From Candidatus Thiomargarita nelsonii (GTDB taxonomy: Bacteria; Pseudomonadota; Gammaproteobacteria; Beggiatoales; Beggiatoaceae): 36,080 nt of DNA. A model generated the notes under the pieces. That model ran no database searches and had not been told where the DNA came from. It was given only the letters and a program-made list of their open reading frames with translations. Each line of letters opens with the position of its first letter. Positions within the stretch are counted from its first letter, which is position 1. The position numbers were made by a program, and so were the translations under genes. Location: the NCBI GenBank assembly GCA_000785145.2, contig JSZA02000069.1, forward strand, positions 1 to 36,080, read 5' to 3'. This document shows positions 22,875 through 30,879 of this stretch, piece after piece.

Positions 22875-23030
22875 TCAGTTATCAGTTATCAGTTATCATA
22901 ACTAGGATTTTTGGTGTTTGAAAGAGTCTTAAAAATCCTATTTCTTGAAGAAATAGGATTTTTTGGTATTCTTTTTTGGTATTCTCAAGACCCTCAAAAT
23001 CCATAGTACTGATAACTGATAACTGATAAC
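22875..23030. repeat. Repeat-bounded element with TCAGTTATC ends, including terminator-like hairpin
   Basis: The left end has three units of TCAGTTA(TC) and the right end the inverted TGATAACTGATAACTGATAA. Inside is the AATCCTATTTCTT/AAGAAATAGGATT hairpin (22934-22960) followed by a T-run, which would also end the ndk transcript. The element has no coding capacity. Confidence 0.8.
22934..22960 (+). terminator. AATCCTATTTCTT hairpin, copy 2, with T-run
   Basis: A 13-bp perfect stem, one-base loop, followed by TTTTTT. It fits a factor-independent terminator for ndk, although the same hairpin at 19960 lies in a leader. Confidence 0.6.
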
Positions 23031-23038
23031 ATAAAAAA

Positions 23039-24094
23039 ATGCTTAATTTGTTAAATTTAGATCGACAAGGGCTCAGCTCATTCTTTATCAAACTAGGAGA
23101 AAAGCCGTTTCATGCCACGCAAGTCATGAAATGGATTCATCAACAAGGTGTCCTTGATTTCGACGCAATGACTAATTTGAGCAAAGCATTGCGGCTGCGC
23201 TTAAAAGAAATAGCCTGTATATCACTGCCACAAGTGGATATGCTCCAAACTTCACAGGATGGTACCCGCAAGTGGTTATTACAACTTGACAATGATAACA
23301 GTATTGAAATGGTATTCATTCCTTTCGATGCGCGCGGAACTCTGTGTATTTCTTCACAAGTTGGCTGTGCCCTTGATTGCCGATTTTGTGCGACAGGACA
23401 ACAAGGCTTTAATCGTAACCTCAGCGTTGCCGAAATCATTGCTCAACTCTGGTTAGCTGAACATACGCTCCGCGCCGAGCAAAAGTCTGAACGCGCGATC
23501 AACAGTATTGTGATGATGGGCATGGGTGAGCCCTTAACCAATTTTAATAATGTGGTCACAGCCATGAATCTGATGATGGATGACTTGAGTTACGGATTAT
23601 CTCGGCGGCGTATCACTCTCAGCACTGCCGGCATCGTACCGGCTATGAGACGCTTGAGAGAACAATGTCCAGTCAATCTGGCAGTCTCTCTACATGCACC
23701 AAATGATGCGCTGCGTGATCAACTTGTACCCATTAATAAAAAATATCCGTTGGATCAATTAATGGCAGCCTGTCGTGCATACACAAAAGGCAAACCCGGT
23801 CGCCAAATTACCTTTGAATATATTATGCTTAAAGAGGTCAATGACAGCACCGCCCATGCCCGTGCATTGATCAAACTGTTAAAAGGTATTCCGGCTAAAA
23901 TTAACCTAATTCCGTTTAATCATTTTTCACATAGCTCTTATCAATGCGCTACTCCTGAAGCTATAGAAAATTTTCGTGATATTCTTATGCAAGCGGGGCT
24001 GCTGACAGTGACGCGAAAAACCCGTGGTGATGATATTGATGCGGCTTGTGGACAGTTGGCAGGAATAGTGCGCCGTAGGAAAAATACTATATGA
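23039..24094 (+). CDS. rlmN: 23S rRNA (adenine2503-C2)/tRNA (adenine37-C2) methyltransferase
   Basis: RlmN is a radical-SAM enzyme that methylates A2503 of 23S rRNA and A37 of some tRNAs. 351 residues. The N-terminal segment FFIKLGEKPFHATQVMKWIH, the iron-sulfur motif CALDCRFCATG (CxxxCxxC), SIVMMGMGEPLTNFNNV, RRITLSTAGIVPAMRRL, NLAVSLHAPNDALRDQLVPI and the C-terminal catalytic Cys region (VTRKTRGDDIDAACGQL) are present. It overlaps pilW by four bases (ATGA), so the two are translationally coupled. No Shine-Dalgarno is evident, as the upstream repeat reaches to 23030. Confidence 0.98.
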   Translation: MLNLLNLDRQGLSSFFIKLGEKPFHATQVMKWIHQQGVLDFDAMTNLSKALRLRLKEIACISLPQVDMLQTSQDGTRKWLLQLDNDNSIEMVFIPFDARGTLCISSQVGCALDCRFCATGQQGFNRNLSVAEIIAQLWLAEHTLRAEQKSERAINSIVMMGMGEPLTNFNNVVTAMNLMMDDLSYGLSRRRITLSTAGIVPAMRRLREQCPVNLAVSLHAPNDALRDQLVPINKKYPLDQLMAACRAYTKGKPGRQITFEYIMLKEVNDSTAHARALIKLLKGIPAKINLIPFNHFSHSSYQCATPEAIENFRDILMQAGLLTVTRKTRGDDIDAACGQLAGIVRRRKNTI

Positions 24095-24861
24095 AGCGAA
24101 AAAACAATTGGTGTTGGCTTATAATCATTAGTGTACTGAGTGCTTGTGGACCAAAAAATATCCAAGATGACAATTCTACTCCCAACCAAAAGCTTGCCAA
24201 AACTTATGCCGAGATGGGCAAAGAACATATGCAGTATGGACGATACAATATAGCACTCAAAAAACTCGAAAAGGCTTTGAGGTTAGATAAGAACAATGCT
24301 TATGCTCATCTTTACATCGCCATATTATATTATAAACATTTGGAGTCATCTGATGACAAAGCGAGGCAACACTTTGAAAAAGCAGTCGCCATCAATCCAA
24401 ATGATTCATTTATTCTGGAGAATTATGGACAATTTTTATGTGAACATGATCAATGGAGGAAAGCCAATAAACGTTTTCAGCAAGCTTTGGAGAATCCCAA
24501 TAGCTATCAGTATCTGGAAATTCCTTATGGCAATGCCGGTTTGTGTGCTTTACGTCACAACAAATACCATCAAGCCGAAACTTATTTTCGCAAAGCTTTG
24601 CAAAAAAACAATAATTTTCCAAGGGCTTTGCATCGTATGGCGGAATTGACATACAAACAAAGACATTATCAACAAGCCCGGCATTATTTACAACGCTATG
24701 AAAAAATTGCCAAGCACTCCCCAAAAACACTCTGGCTGGGTGTTCGCATTGAACGTACTTTCAAAAATAGAGAGGCGGAAATAGACTATGCCCTGTCACT
24801 GCTTCGTCACTTTCCAGATTCTGAGGAAACGCAGTTATTGAATCAATCGAAAAAACCATAA
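24091..24861 (+). CDS. pilW: Type IV pilus biogenesis/stability lipoprotein PilW (PilF)
   Basis: 256 residues. The lipoprotein signal ends in LSAC (residue 20). Tandem TPR units follow (AKTYAEMGKEHMQYGRYNIA, LDKNNAYAHLYIAILYYKHL, ARQHFEKAVAINPNDSFILE, NYGQFLCEHDQWRKANKRFQ, AETYFRKALQKNNNFPRALH, ARHYLQRYEKIAKHSPKTLW). PilW/PilF is an outer-membrane TPR pilotin for the PilQ secretin. It lies between rlmN and rodZ, its standard position. The end of the gene is close to a TnpB fragment, and the C-terminus (LNQSKKP) looks natural. Confidence 0.92.
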   Translation: MKRKNNWCWLIIISVLSACGPKNIQDDNSTPNQKLAKTYAEMGKEHMQYGRYNIALKKLEKALRLDKNNAYAHLYIAILYYKHLESSDDKARQHFEKAVAINPNDSFILENYGQFLCEHDQWRKANKRFQQALENPNSYQYLEIPYGNAGLCALRHNKYHQAETYFRKALQKNNNFPRALHRMAELTYKQRHYQQARHYLQRYEKIAKHSPKTLWLGVRIERTFKNREAEIDYALSLLRHFPDSEETQLLNQSKKP

Positions 24862-24878
24862 TTTGTTGTCATGATGGT

Positions 24879-25232
24879 TTGCATAAATTAACCCATCGTC
24901 TTTGCCAAGGCTTCAAGATAACTTGTCTTGAGGATTTGAATGTTAAAGGAATGTTGAAAAATCACAAACTGGCAAAGGCAATAAGTGATCTAAGTTGGTA
25001 TGCATTTAAACGGCAACTCGAATATAAAGCGACTCTTTTTGGAAACTTTATTGTTTCTATTGATAAATGGTTTCCTTCCTCTAAAAAATGTTCAAATTGC
25101 GATCACAAAAAAGAAGATTTGAAGCTTTCGGAACGTACTTATCGTTGCGATGAATGTGGTTTTTCCATTGTTCGTGATTTGAACGCGGCCATAAATATTG
25201 AACGAGAAGGCCTTCGCGTTCTCGCATATTAA
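24879..25232 (+). pseudogene. tnpB: TnpB (IS200/IS605-type OrfB) C-terminal fragment
   Basis: 117 residues corresponding to the last third of TnpB: HKLTHRLCQGFKITCLEDLN with the RuvC Glu, VKGMLKNHKLAKAISDLSWY, PSSKKCSNCDHKKEDLKLSE and YRCDECGFSIVRDLNAAINI with the zinc-binding Cys pairs and last RuvC Asp. The N-terminal RNA-binding part and first RuvC Asp are missing, so it cannot act as an RNA-guided nuclease or transposon helper. It lies between pilW and rodZ. The 160 bases after it (to 25392) probably hold the element's right end. Confidence 0.88.
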
Positions 25233-25392
25233 CGAGTTGATTTAAGTACTGGGGGCTAACCAGGAACTTATACGCACGGGGACAAGACGGCTCTGTTTTT
25301 GGAAGTGCTTCCAAAAGCAACCAGCTTGATTGAATCGTGAACTAAACCGTGATCACTTTTGTTCACAAATTAGATAGCAGGTTATTATAAAT

Positions 25393-26814
25393 ATGAAGAA
25401 CAAACCCATTTTCCAACCAATACCGCTTGATTATGATGAACACGCTAACACTAGAGCCCGTGAGGACTTTAATAATATTATCAGACTTGATAACATCAAA
25501 GTACATGATGAATCTGATAGTCTCATTGATGATGATGACTATGACTTAATTATTAGCGATTCAAAGGAGCATGATGACAATTTAGATATCGTTGTTACTA
25601 ATGACAATCACACCAATACAATCCCATTGTCCAATGATATCAAAAAGAGCCATGACGATAAATTGGCAAACTCTGGCATGTCTCCTGGTGAGATCTTACG
25701 CCAAATGCGTGAGCATAAAAAAATTTCACTTCAAGAGGTTGGAAAAGAGCTTTCTTTAGATGTCCATGTGGTTGAAAAACTTGAAGCGGATAATTACGAT
25801 GATTTGCCCCCCCTTACTTTTATCCGTGGCTATGTGCGTAATTATGCTAAATTCCTGGGGATTTCGGAACAAGCGATTATGGTATCATTTGACAAAATGA
25901 ATCCGCTTGAATATCCTATCATAATACCACCGCAGGGTAATGGAAATACAGCAGGCAGGCGAGAAAAATATTGGCGCAATATTGGAACAATTGCGCTTAG
26001 CATACCTTTGATATTGATGCTTTTGTGGTTATTTTATCTAAGCTCTGGTAATGATGATGAACTGATTGCTCCCTCTGTTCAGTCGAAGACTGAAAAAGCT
26101 GAACCGCAGTCGGATGAATCAGATAAGGAACAGTCACCTCGTCTAAGCAGTGCCTATATAAGCCTGGAAAACAATAAAACCCCAGAAAACAAACAAGAAT
26201 ACCCCGTTGTTAGCGAGAATGAGCCAGATGCATCAGAAGTCATCCCCCCAGTAGTAGATGAGCCAACCTTAGTCGTTACCCAAAAAACGCCCGAAGAAAC
26301 ATCAGATACCTTCATCTCTGAGCCTACATCCAGCATCAAATATTTGAGTGTGCATCTCAAAAAAGAAGAGGTGTGGATGAGAATCACGGACAGCACTGGC
26401 AAAAAACTACATGGTGGTACTGTTAAAGCCGGCACCGTCTTATCTTTCAAAGGAGAGCCACCGTTTTATATACAAACGGTACGAAATGACTTCGATATTG
26501 AATATGAAGGAAGAATCAAGAGGATAGGCATGTATCCCAAACAGCCGGGAGAAAACAATATATCAATTATTGCACCCTCCAAACAATTTCTGAGCGTGCA
26601 ACTAGTTCAAAAGGATGTGTGGATGAGAATCACGGACAGCACTGGCGAAAAACTACATGGTGGCACTGTTAAAGCCGGCGAGACATTAAATTTAATGGGG
26701 AAATCACCGTTTTATATACAAACGATACGAGACGACTTCTCTATTAAATACCAAGAAAAAACCAATAGGATAAGCGAATATCCCAAGCAGGGAAATCAAT
26801 TTATTATAAAATAG
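25393..26814 (+). CDS. rodZ: RodZ-like protein with two DUF4115 domains
   Basis: 473 residues. RodZ links MreB filaments to the cell-wall elongation machinery. After an acidic N-terminal extension of about 95 residues comes the HTH domain (SPGEILRQMREHKKISLQEV, LDVHVVEKLEADNYDDLPPL, FIRGYVRNYAKFLGI), a membrane helix at about 197-217 (NIGTIALSIPLILMLLWLFY), an acidic periplasmic linker, and two tandem DUF4115 domains (about 318-385 and 400-465). Both carry VWMRITDSTGxKLHGGTVKA. Standard RodZ has one such domain. The second looks like a recent internal duplication, as the DNA is also very similar. The N-terminal extension is unusual. The gene is followed by a shorter paralogue. Confidence 0.9.
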   Translation: MKNKPIFQPIPLDYDEHANTRAREDFNNIIRLDNIKVHDESDSLIDDDDYDLIISDSKEHDDNLDIVVTNDNHTNTIPLSNDIKKSHDDKLANSGMSPGEILRQMREHKKISLQEVGKELSLDVHVVEKLEADNYDDLPPLTFIRGYVRNYAKFLGISEQAIMVSFDKMNPLEYPIIIPPQGNGNTAGRREKYWRNIGTIALSIPLILMLLWLFYLSSGNDDELIAPSVQSKTEKAEPQSDESDKEQSPRLSSAYISLENNKTPENKQEYPVVSENEPDASEVIPPVVDEPTLVVTQKTPEETSDTFISEPTSSIKYLSVHLKKEEVWMRITDSTGKKLHGGTVKAGTVLSFKGEPPFYIQTVRNDFDIEYEGRIKRIGMYPKQPGENNISIIAPSKQFLSVQLVQKDVWMRITDSTGEKLHGGTVKAGETLNLMGKSPFYIQTIRDDFSIKYQEKTNRISEYPKQGNQFIIK

Positions 26815-26816
26815 GA

Positions 26817-26845
26817 GTCCAAGATTTATCTTGGACGTCCAAGAT
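26817..26845. repeat. GTCCAAGATTTATCTTGGAC palindrome, copy 4, with extra half
   Basis: A full palindrome is followed by GTCCAAGATAAATC, between the two rodZ-like genes. It could reduce read-through between them. Confidence 0.75.
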
Positions 26846-26882
26846 AAATCATTCACTTTATACAGGAGATTATAAAAAGGCC

Positions 26883-28004
26883 ATGAAGAATACACAAGAT
26901 TTCCAAGTACCATTTAATGATGACGATCGCTTCGACACGTCTCGCATTGACACAACAATAAATAGCGACGATTTTGATACTTTCAGCTTTGATAACATAA
27001 GCGAAGAGCGTGACGGAGGTATCCATGAGACTTCCAATGATGGAATAAACTCCAAAAGCAACGACGCTTCTGATAGTTTTCTTACCAACAATCAGGCTGA
27101 CATCATTGACTTACCCAACGACAGCAAAAAGCATGACGACCTGTCTCCTGGTGCTCGCTTACGCAAAGCGCGTGAACAGAAAAAACTGTCACTTCAAGAG
27201 ATAGCTGATCAGCTTTTCTTAGAGGTTCATATCGTTGAAAAGCTTGAAGCAAATAATTATGAGAGTTTGGGAGCACAACCCATTTTTGTCCGTGGCTACA
27301 TGCGTAATTATGCTAAATTGGTGGGGCTTCCTGAAGAATCTTTTTTGGAAGATTTTGACAATCTGAGCCAAGGGGATCGCTCCCCAAAGCACAAAAACGA
27401 TGGTTCAACTCAAACAGAGACCAAAAATAATGATTTATTGCCCAAGATTGGCATTGTGGTTCTCGTGATTTTGATAGTTTTGATTGGCTCATGGAAATTT
27501 TTGTCAAACACAAACCTTGAGGATACAACTCCAGCCATTGTTGATGTTCAACAACCATACTTTAATGAAGAATCATTAACCTATATTCCAAATGATTCCC
27601 CCCCCGAAACAATGGAAGACTTCCAAGATGAAATCAGAAGCGATAATCCAAGTGAGTCAACCGTTGTGATGCCCGAGGAAACAACAGCAGTCGCTGATGA
27701 GGTCCCAACAACGACCGAAGAACAACCCGTCATTGATGCCCCTGCACCGACTAAAGAATCTCTGCGTGTGCATCTTAAAGAAGAAGTGTGGATGAGAATC
27801 AGTGACAATTCTGACAAAGAACTGTTTTCGGACCTTGCTCAAGCTGGAGATGTATTAAATTTGGAAGGCAAGCCACCGTTTTATCTGAAAACAGCACGAT
27901 ACGGTTTAGATATTGAATACCAAGGAGAAATCAAGGGGATCAAAAGCTACCCTAAGACGCAGCGGGGAAAAATCACAATATTTGTTATAGGCAGTGATGA
28001 ATAG
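26883..28004 (+). CDS. Second RodZ-like protein (one DUF4115 domain)
   Basis: 373 residues with the same plan as its neighbour: acidic N-terminus (DDDRFDTSRIDTTINSDDFD), HTH (LSPGARLRKAREQKKLSLQE, FLEVHIVEKLEANNYESLG, FVRGYMRNYAKLVGLP), a membrane helix at about 187-205 (IGIVVLVILIVLIGSW), an acidic linker and one DUF4115 domain (VHLKEEVWMRISDNSDKELF). CAGGAG lies upstream of the ATG. It arose by tandem duplication of rodZ but has diverged well beyond the internal repeat of the first copy. It may bind MreB or a variant of it, or act as a regulator, since RodZ-type HTH domains also bind DNA in some bacteria. ispG follows after 33 bases. Confidence 0.88.
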   Translation: MKNTQDFQVPFNDDDRFDTSRIDTTINSDDFDTFSFDNISEERDGGIHETSNDGINSKSNDASDSFLTNNQADIIDLPNDSKKHDDLSPGARLRKAREQKKLSLQEIADQLFLEVHIVEKLEANNYESLGAQPIFVRGYMRNYAKLVGLPEESFLEDFDNLSQGDRSPKHKNDGSTQTETKNNDLLPKIGIVVLVILIVLIGSWKFLSNTNLEDTTPAIVDVQQPYFNEESLTYIPNDSPPETMEDFQDEIRSDNPSESTVVMPEETTAVADEVPTTTEEQPVIDAPAPTKESLRVHLKEEVWMRISDNSDKELFSDLAQAGDVLNLEGKPPFYLKTARYGLDIEYQGEIKGIKSYPKTQRGKITIFVIGSDE

Positions 28005-28037
28005 CAAAACTAACAATTTGAAATCAAGGATATTCTG

Positions 28038-29111
28038 ATGCAATCTGAGTTTAAAATCACACGCCGCCCTTCTCGACAAATTCACGTTGGCAAAGTTGCT
28101 GTGGGCGGAGATGCGCCTATTTCTGTGCAAAGCATGACTAACACGGATACTTGCAATGTAGCGGACACTGTCGCCCAAATTCAAGCTTTGCAAAATGCTG
28201 GGGCTGATATTGTGCGGGTTTCAGTGCCTAGCCAAGAGGCGGCTGAAGCCTTTGGGCAAATCAAAAAAGCGGTTAATATGCCTTTAATTGCAGATATTCA
28301 TTTTGATTATCGCATTGCCCTCAGAGTGGCGGAATTAGGGGTTGATTGTTTACGCATTAATCCGGGCAATATTGGAGGCGAAGTTCGCGTGCGGGCTGTG
28401 GTAGATAGTGCTAAAGATAAAGGTATTCCTATTCGCATCGGTGTCAATGCGGGCTCTTTGGAAAAAGATTTACAAAAAAAATATGGAGAGCCTACCAGCG
28501 ATGCTTTGGTTGAATCGGCTTTACGCCATATTGAGATTTTGGATAAATTTAATTTTTCAGATTTCAAAGTCAGCCTCAAAGCATCAGAAGTTTTTATGAC
28601 TATTCTGGCGTATAAAAAGCTTGCTACGCAGATTGAGCAACCTTTACATTTAGGCATCACAGAGGCGGGCGGCTTTCGCGCTGGGGCGGTCAAATCTGCC
28701 ATTGGTTTGGGTATGTTGTTAGCGGAAGGCATTGGCGATACGATCCGAGTCTCGCTGGCGGCTAATCCGGTAGAGGAAATCAAAGTTGGTTTTGATATAT
28801 TAAAAAGTCTCCATATCCGTCAAAAGGGCATCAATTTGATTGCTTGCCCATCTTGTTCACGACAAAACTTTGATGTGATAAAAACGGTTAATGATTTGGA
28901 AAGCAGGCTTGAAGATATTTTGCATCCGATGGATGTGGCGGTGATCGGTTGTGTGGTTAATGGTCCCGGGGAAGCACGAGAAGCGCATATCGGTTTAACG
29001 GGTGGCACTCCAAATAATCTTTTATATGTGGGTGGCAAAGCTGATCACAAAGTTAAGAATGAGGAGTTGGTGGACGAATTGGAGCGGGTGATACGGGCGC
29101 AGGTGACATAA
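28038..29111 (+). CDS. ispG: 4-hydroxy-3-methylbut-2-en-1-yl diphosphate synthase
   Basis: IspG (GcpE) is the iron-sulfur enzyme of the MEP isoprenoid pathway that reduces the cyclic diphosphate to HMBPP. 357 residues. Typical segments are RRPSRQIHVGKVAVGGDAPI, VQSMTNTDTCNVADTVAQI, ADIHFDYRIALRVAELGVDC, RINPGNIGG, PIRIGVNAGSLEKDL and LHLGITEAGGFRAGAVKSAI. The cluster cysteines are in ACPSCSRQNFDV and CVVNGPGEAREAHIGL. It follows the rodZ-like genes, the conserved order. GATATTCTG precedes the ATG with a weak ribosome binding site. Confidence 0.98.
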   Translation: MQSEFKITRRPSRQIHVGKVAVGGDAPISVQSMTNTDTCNVADTVAQIQALQNAGADIVRVSVPSQEAAEAFGQIKKAVNMPLIADIHFDYRIALRVAELGVDCLRINPGNIGGEVRVRAVVDSAKDKGIPIRIGVNAGSLEKDLQKKYGEPTSDALVESALRHIEILDKFNFSDFKVSLKASEVFMTILAYKKLATQIEQPLHLGITEAGGFRAGAVKSAIGLGMLLAEGIGDTIRVSLAANPVEEIKVGFDILKSLHIRQKGINLIACPSCSRQNFDVIKTVNDLESRLEDILHPMDVAVIGCVVNGPGEAREAHIGLTGGTPNNLLYVGGKADHKVKNEELVDELERVIRAQVT

Positions 29112-29141
29112 ATTCATTAAACTTTATCGGAATTTAATCAA

Positions 29142-29351
29142 ATGGCAAGCAAAATAGTCAAAATACCTAATATCAGTTGTGGACATTGCACTAATACCAT
29201 CGAGCGGGATTTGAGTGATTTAGAGGGGGTTACTTTTGTTAAGGCAGATAAGGATAGCAAAATGCTTTCGGTTGATTGGAATGAGCCGCCCGCTACTTGG
29301 GCGGTGATAGCTGATTTATTAAGTGAAATTGGTTTTCCTGCTGAGGCGTAA
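29142..29351 (+). CDS. Heavy-metal-associated (HMA) domain protein, CopZ-like
   Basis: 69 residues forming one HMA domain (MASKIVKIPNISCGHCTNTI, EGVTFVKADKDSKMLSVDW, VIADLLSEIGFPAEA). The two cysteines of SCGHC bind Cu(I) or another soft metal, in the place of the usual MxCxxC with Ser instead of Met. Such small proteins pass copper to P-type ATPases or bind it in the cytoplasm. It lies 30 bases after ispG and is followed by a strong hairpin, so it is probably the last gene of the run. Confidence 0.88.
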   Translation: MASKIVKIPNISCGHCTNTIERDLSDLEGVTFVKADKDSKMLSVDWNEPPATWAVIADLLSEIGFPAEA

Positions 29352-29354
29352 TCC

Positions 29355-29389
29355 TTTCGAGGCAAAAGTTAAAAACTTTTGCCTCGAAA
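29355..29389 (+). terminator. Hairpin after the HMA gene
   Basis: TTTCGAGGCAAAAGTT/AACTTTTGCCTCGAAAA is a 15-bp stem beginning 3 bases after the stop. It probably terminates the ispG-HMA transcript. It belongs to the same repeat family as the hairpin inserted at 4005-4049. Confidence 0.65.
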
Positions 29390-29730
29390 ATTTAATGGCA
29401 TCAACTCAAAAAAGTAGCTCAGATTTCCGCTCGCATACCCATCTTGCTCCGCATTAATCCCGCCAAAAGCTTTCTTTCAAGGACTAAACACACCCCTGAG
29501 CAGGGACTGATGTAGGTCTTTCGACACCTCACACCACAGTAGACGTTTTATAAATAAAGCTTTGTTTTTGCTAAATAATTATTAGCGCATTAGGCCGAAC
29601 GAGTCGCACATATATAATATAATACTGTGACGGAGGCAAAGCAAAGCCGCTGATCGAGCCACAAAATTGGCAGACTATCTCCGCTGCAACGGTCGATTTT
29701 CTCAAAAGCCGGTATCGTTGAAAATGCAGT

Positions 29731-29793
29731 AATAATTAATTATTTTTAATTTGGATAAAGTGTGTCATTTTGACAACGCTTCCAATAAGGAAC
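29731..29793. repeat. Direct repeat 1 (AATAATTAATTATTTTTAAT...)
   Basis: AATAATTAATTATTTTTAAT, then AAAGTGTGTCATTTTGACAA and TTCC-ATAAGGAAC. It is repeated at 29978-30055 with a short insertion. Confidence 0.85.
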
Positions 29794-29829
29794 GGATTAT
29801 TCAGAAATAACGTGATTACCTCAAACTGA

Positions 29830-29939
29830 GGTCACACTCGTCAAAAATATTGCGCTTGACAACTGCAACATTATGGATTAAGATGCGAACATGTCATTTT
29901 ACGTGACATCTTGATGAACCGGCGCACACGAGTGTGACC
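29830..29939. repeat. 110-bp block bounded by GGTCACACTCGT inverted repeats
   Basis: Perfect 12-bp ends GGTCACACTCGT and ACGAGTGTGACC. A third copy of GGTCACACTCG is at 30057-30067, after the second direct repeat. The block contains the promoter at 29856-29884 and a small ATGTCA...TGACAT hairpin. Confidence 0.8.
29856..29884 (+). promoter_or_regulatory. Sigma-70-type promoter
   Basis: TTGACA (29856-29861), a 17-base spacer and TAAGAT (29879-29884). It points rightward with no gene for about 490 bases, so it may drive a small RNA or a long leader of the peptide gene. Confidence 0.55.
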
Positions 29940-29977
29940 GCGATTTTATGTCGTTCATTGATAAACAATTATTCATT

Positions 29978-30055
29978 AATAATTAATTATTTTTAATATT
30001 TGGATTCAAAAAAAAATAAAGTGTGTCATTTTGACAACGGCTTCCGATAAGGAAC
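29978..30055. repeat. Direct repeat 2 (AATAATTAATTATTTTTAAT...)
   Basis: Second copy of 29731-29793, with about 15 extra bases (ATTTGGATTCAAAAAAAAAT region). Confidence 0.85.
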
Positions 30056-30161
30056 AGGTCACACTCGCGCACAGCACACAATAAAATGTGCTTGGTCCCC
30101 TTATTTCTGAATGTTCAGATATGGCATCATTATGCTGTCAGGATGGTGTGGTATAAACGGC

Positions 30162-30326
30162 ACAGCGCGTGGGAACGATAGGCAGAGGAGTTACAATAAA
30201 TTTTGTTGCTCCACCATTAATCACTCAAAAACAACCGTTCGTCACAATTGTATTTTATATTGAAACTTCCTACTACTAAACTGATGTTGTTAAAAATACA
30301 GAGAACCAAGGTAAAGCAAATCTCAT
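30162..30326 (+). repeat. Leader repeat A, upstream of the small peptide gene
   Basis: About 165 bases closely matching 32093-32262. Shared strings include TCCACCATTAATCACTCAAA, TTGAAACTTCCTACTACTAA and GAGAACCAAGGTAAAGCAAA. Conservation in front of two units of the same putative system suggests a shared promoter or leader. TTGAAA followed by TGATGT at 16 bases is a weak promoter candidate within it. Confidence 0.88.
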
Positions 30327-30368
30327 GCTTTTGGGAGATATCTCTCATTTGCATTAAATTAACAATCT

Positions 30369-30375
30369 GAGGTGA
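30369..30375 (+). promoter_or_regulatory. Ribosome binding site of the small peptide gene
   Basis: GAGGTGA five bases before ATG 30381. It is among the best Shine-Dalgarno sequences in the window and supports translation of the 40-codon frame. Confidence 0.8.
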
Positions 30376-30380
30376 CAAAG

Positions 30381-30503
30381 ATGGAAATAAAAGAAAACGA
30401 TCAAATGAAGGAATTTAAGGAAGGCTATGAAAAGCCTAAGATCACTACCTATAGTGAAGAGGAGATTCTGAGTCAGTATGAAGTTGTTGGTTTTTCCTTC
30501 TAG
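30381..30503 (+). CDS. 40-aa peptide, candidate RiPP-like precursor
   Basis: The frame reads MEIKENDQMKEFKEGYEKPK followed by ITTYSEEEILSQYEVVGFSF and stops with TAG. The charged first half would suit a leader. It is followed by a KPKITTYSEEEIL motif and a short hydrophobic end (YEVVGFSF). From memory, short proteins with a KPxIxxYxEEEIL pattern occur near PqqD-type and related peptide-modification genes; I could not verify this here. A strong ribosome binding site and the duplicated leader shared with the PqqD-like operon support a functional link. A decayed copy of the PqqD gene start lies just downstream (30612-30672), suggesting that the two genes were once adjacent. The modification, if any, is unknown. 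Confidence 0.7.
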   Translation: MEIKENDQMKEFKEGYEKPKITTYSEEEILSQYEVVGFSF

Positions 30504-30879
30504 CTAGTACTTACTTACCATTCGCTTAATAATTTTGCCAAAACGTTTGATTTATAAATTTAACTTGACAGACGATTTCAGTTCGAGTCGTTCAAGGAAA
30601 CATACTAGCCCTTATTAAGTGAATGGTGATCTATAATGGAGGAAAAATGGTCCTCAGGGAAAATGTGATAGTGTTGGAAAATTTACTAAGGAGGAAAATA
30701 AAAATCTATAAATAGGCTACAAGGCAAGGCGGGACAACACACCCCTAAATCCCCTTTAAGGGAACGGCTATGGGTTTGTAATCCCATATCTATTCAGCTG
30801 ACTATTACCCATATAATTATAAATAAATTATAGGGATAATGGAAAGCTCTCATTAATTTAATTAAGGCGAATAAATAGT
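30504..30879 (+). other. Spacer with a remnant of the PqqD-like gene start
   Basis: Bases 30612-30672 match 32422-32520 (TTATTAAG-GAATGGT, CTATAATGGAG, GAAAAATGG, TCCTCAGGGA) with about 40 coding bases deleted, so this is a broken duplicate of the PqqD-like 5' end. The remainder includes a short hairpin near 30765-30795 (TATGGGTTTGTAATCCCATA) and the leader of the next gene (AAGGCG before the ATG). No intact gene is present. Confidence 0.75.

Larger units (their letters stand above)
29390..30161. other. Structured non-coding region, about 770 bases
   Basis: No convincing reading frame is present on either strand. It contains a 60-80 base direct repeat (29731-29793 and 29978-30055), a GGTCACACTCGT inverted repeat (29830-29939) enclosing a good promoter-like sequence, and several hairpins. 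It could code for an RNA, be a decayed mobile element, or be the regulatory region of the peptide gene downstream. Confidence 0.6.

Noticed and set aside
28307..28783. Long minus-strand open frame opposite ispG
   Set aside because: It lies entirely within the intact ispG gene and shows no recognisable domain or start signal.
29636..29700. A cyclic-di-GMP-type riboswitch suggested by GGCAAAGC and GCAAAGCCGCTGATC
   Set aside because: Only short pieces resemble the consensus. The paired stems and tetraloop receptor could not be traced, and the nearest gene is about 700 bases away.
30100..30140. A sigma-54 promoter (TGGCATCATTATGCTG)
   Set aside because: The spacing between GG and GC is nine bases instead of ten and the flanks do not fit.
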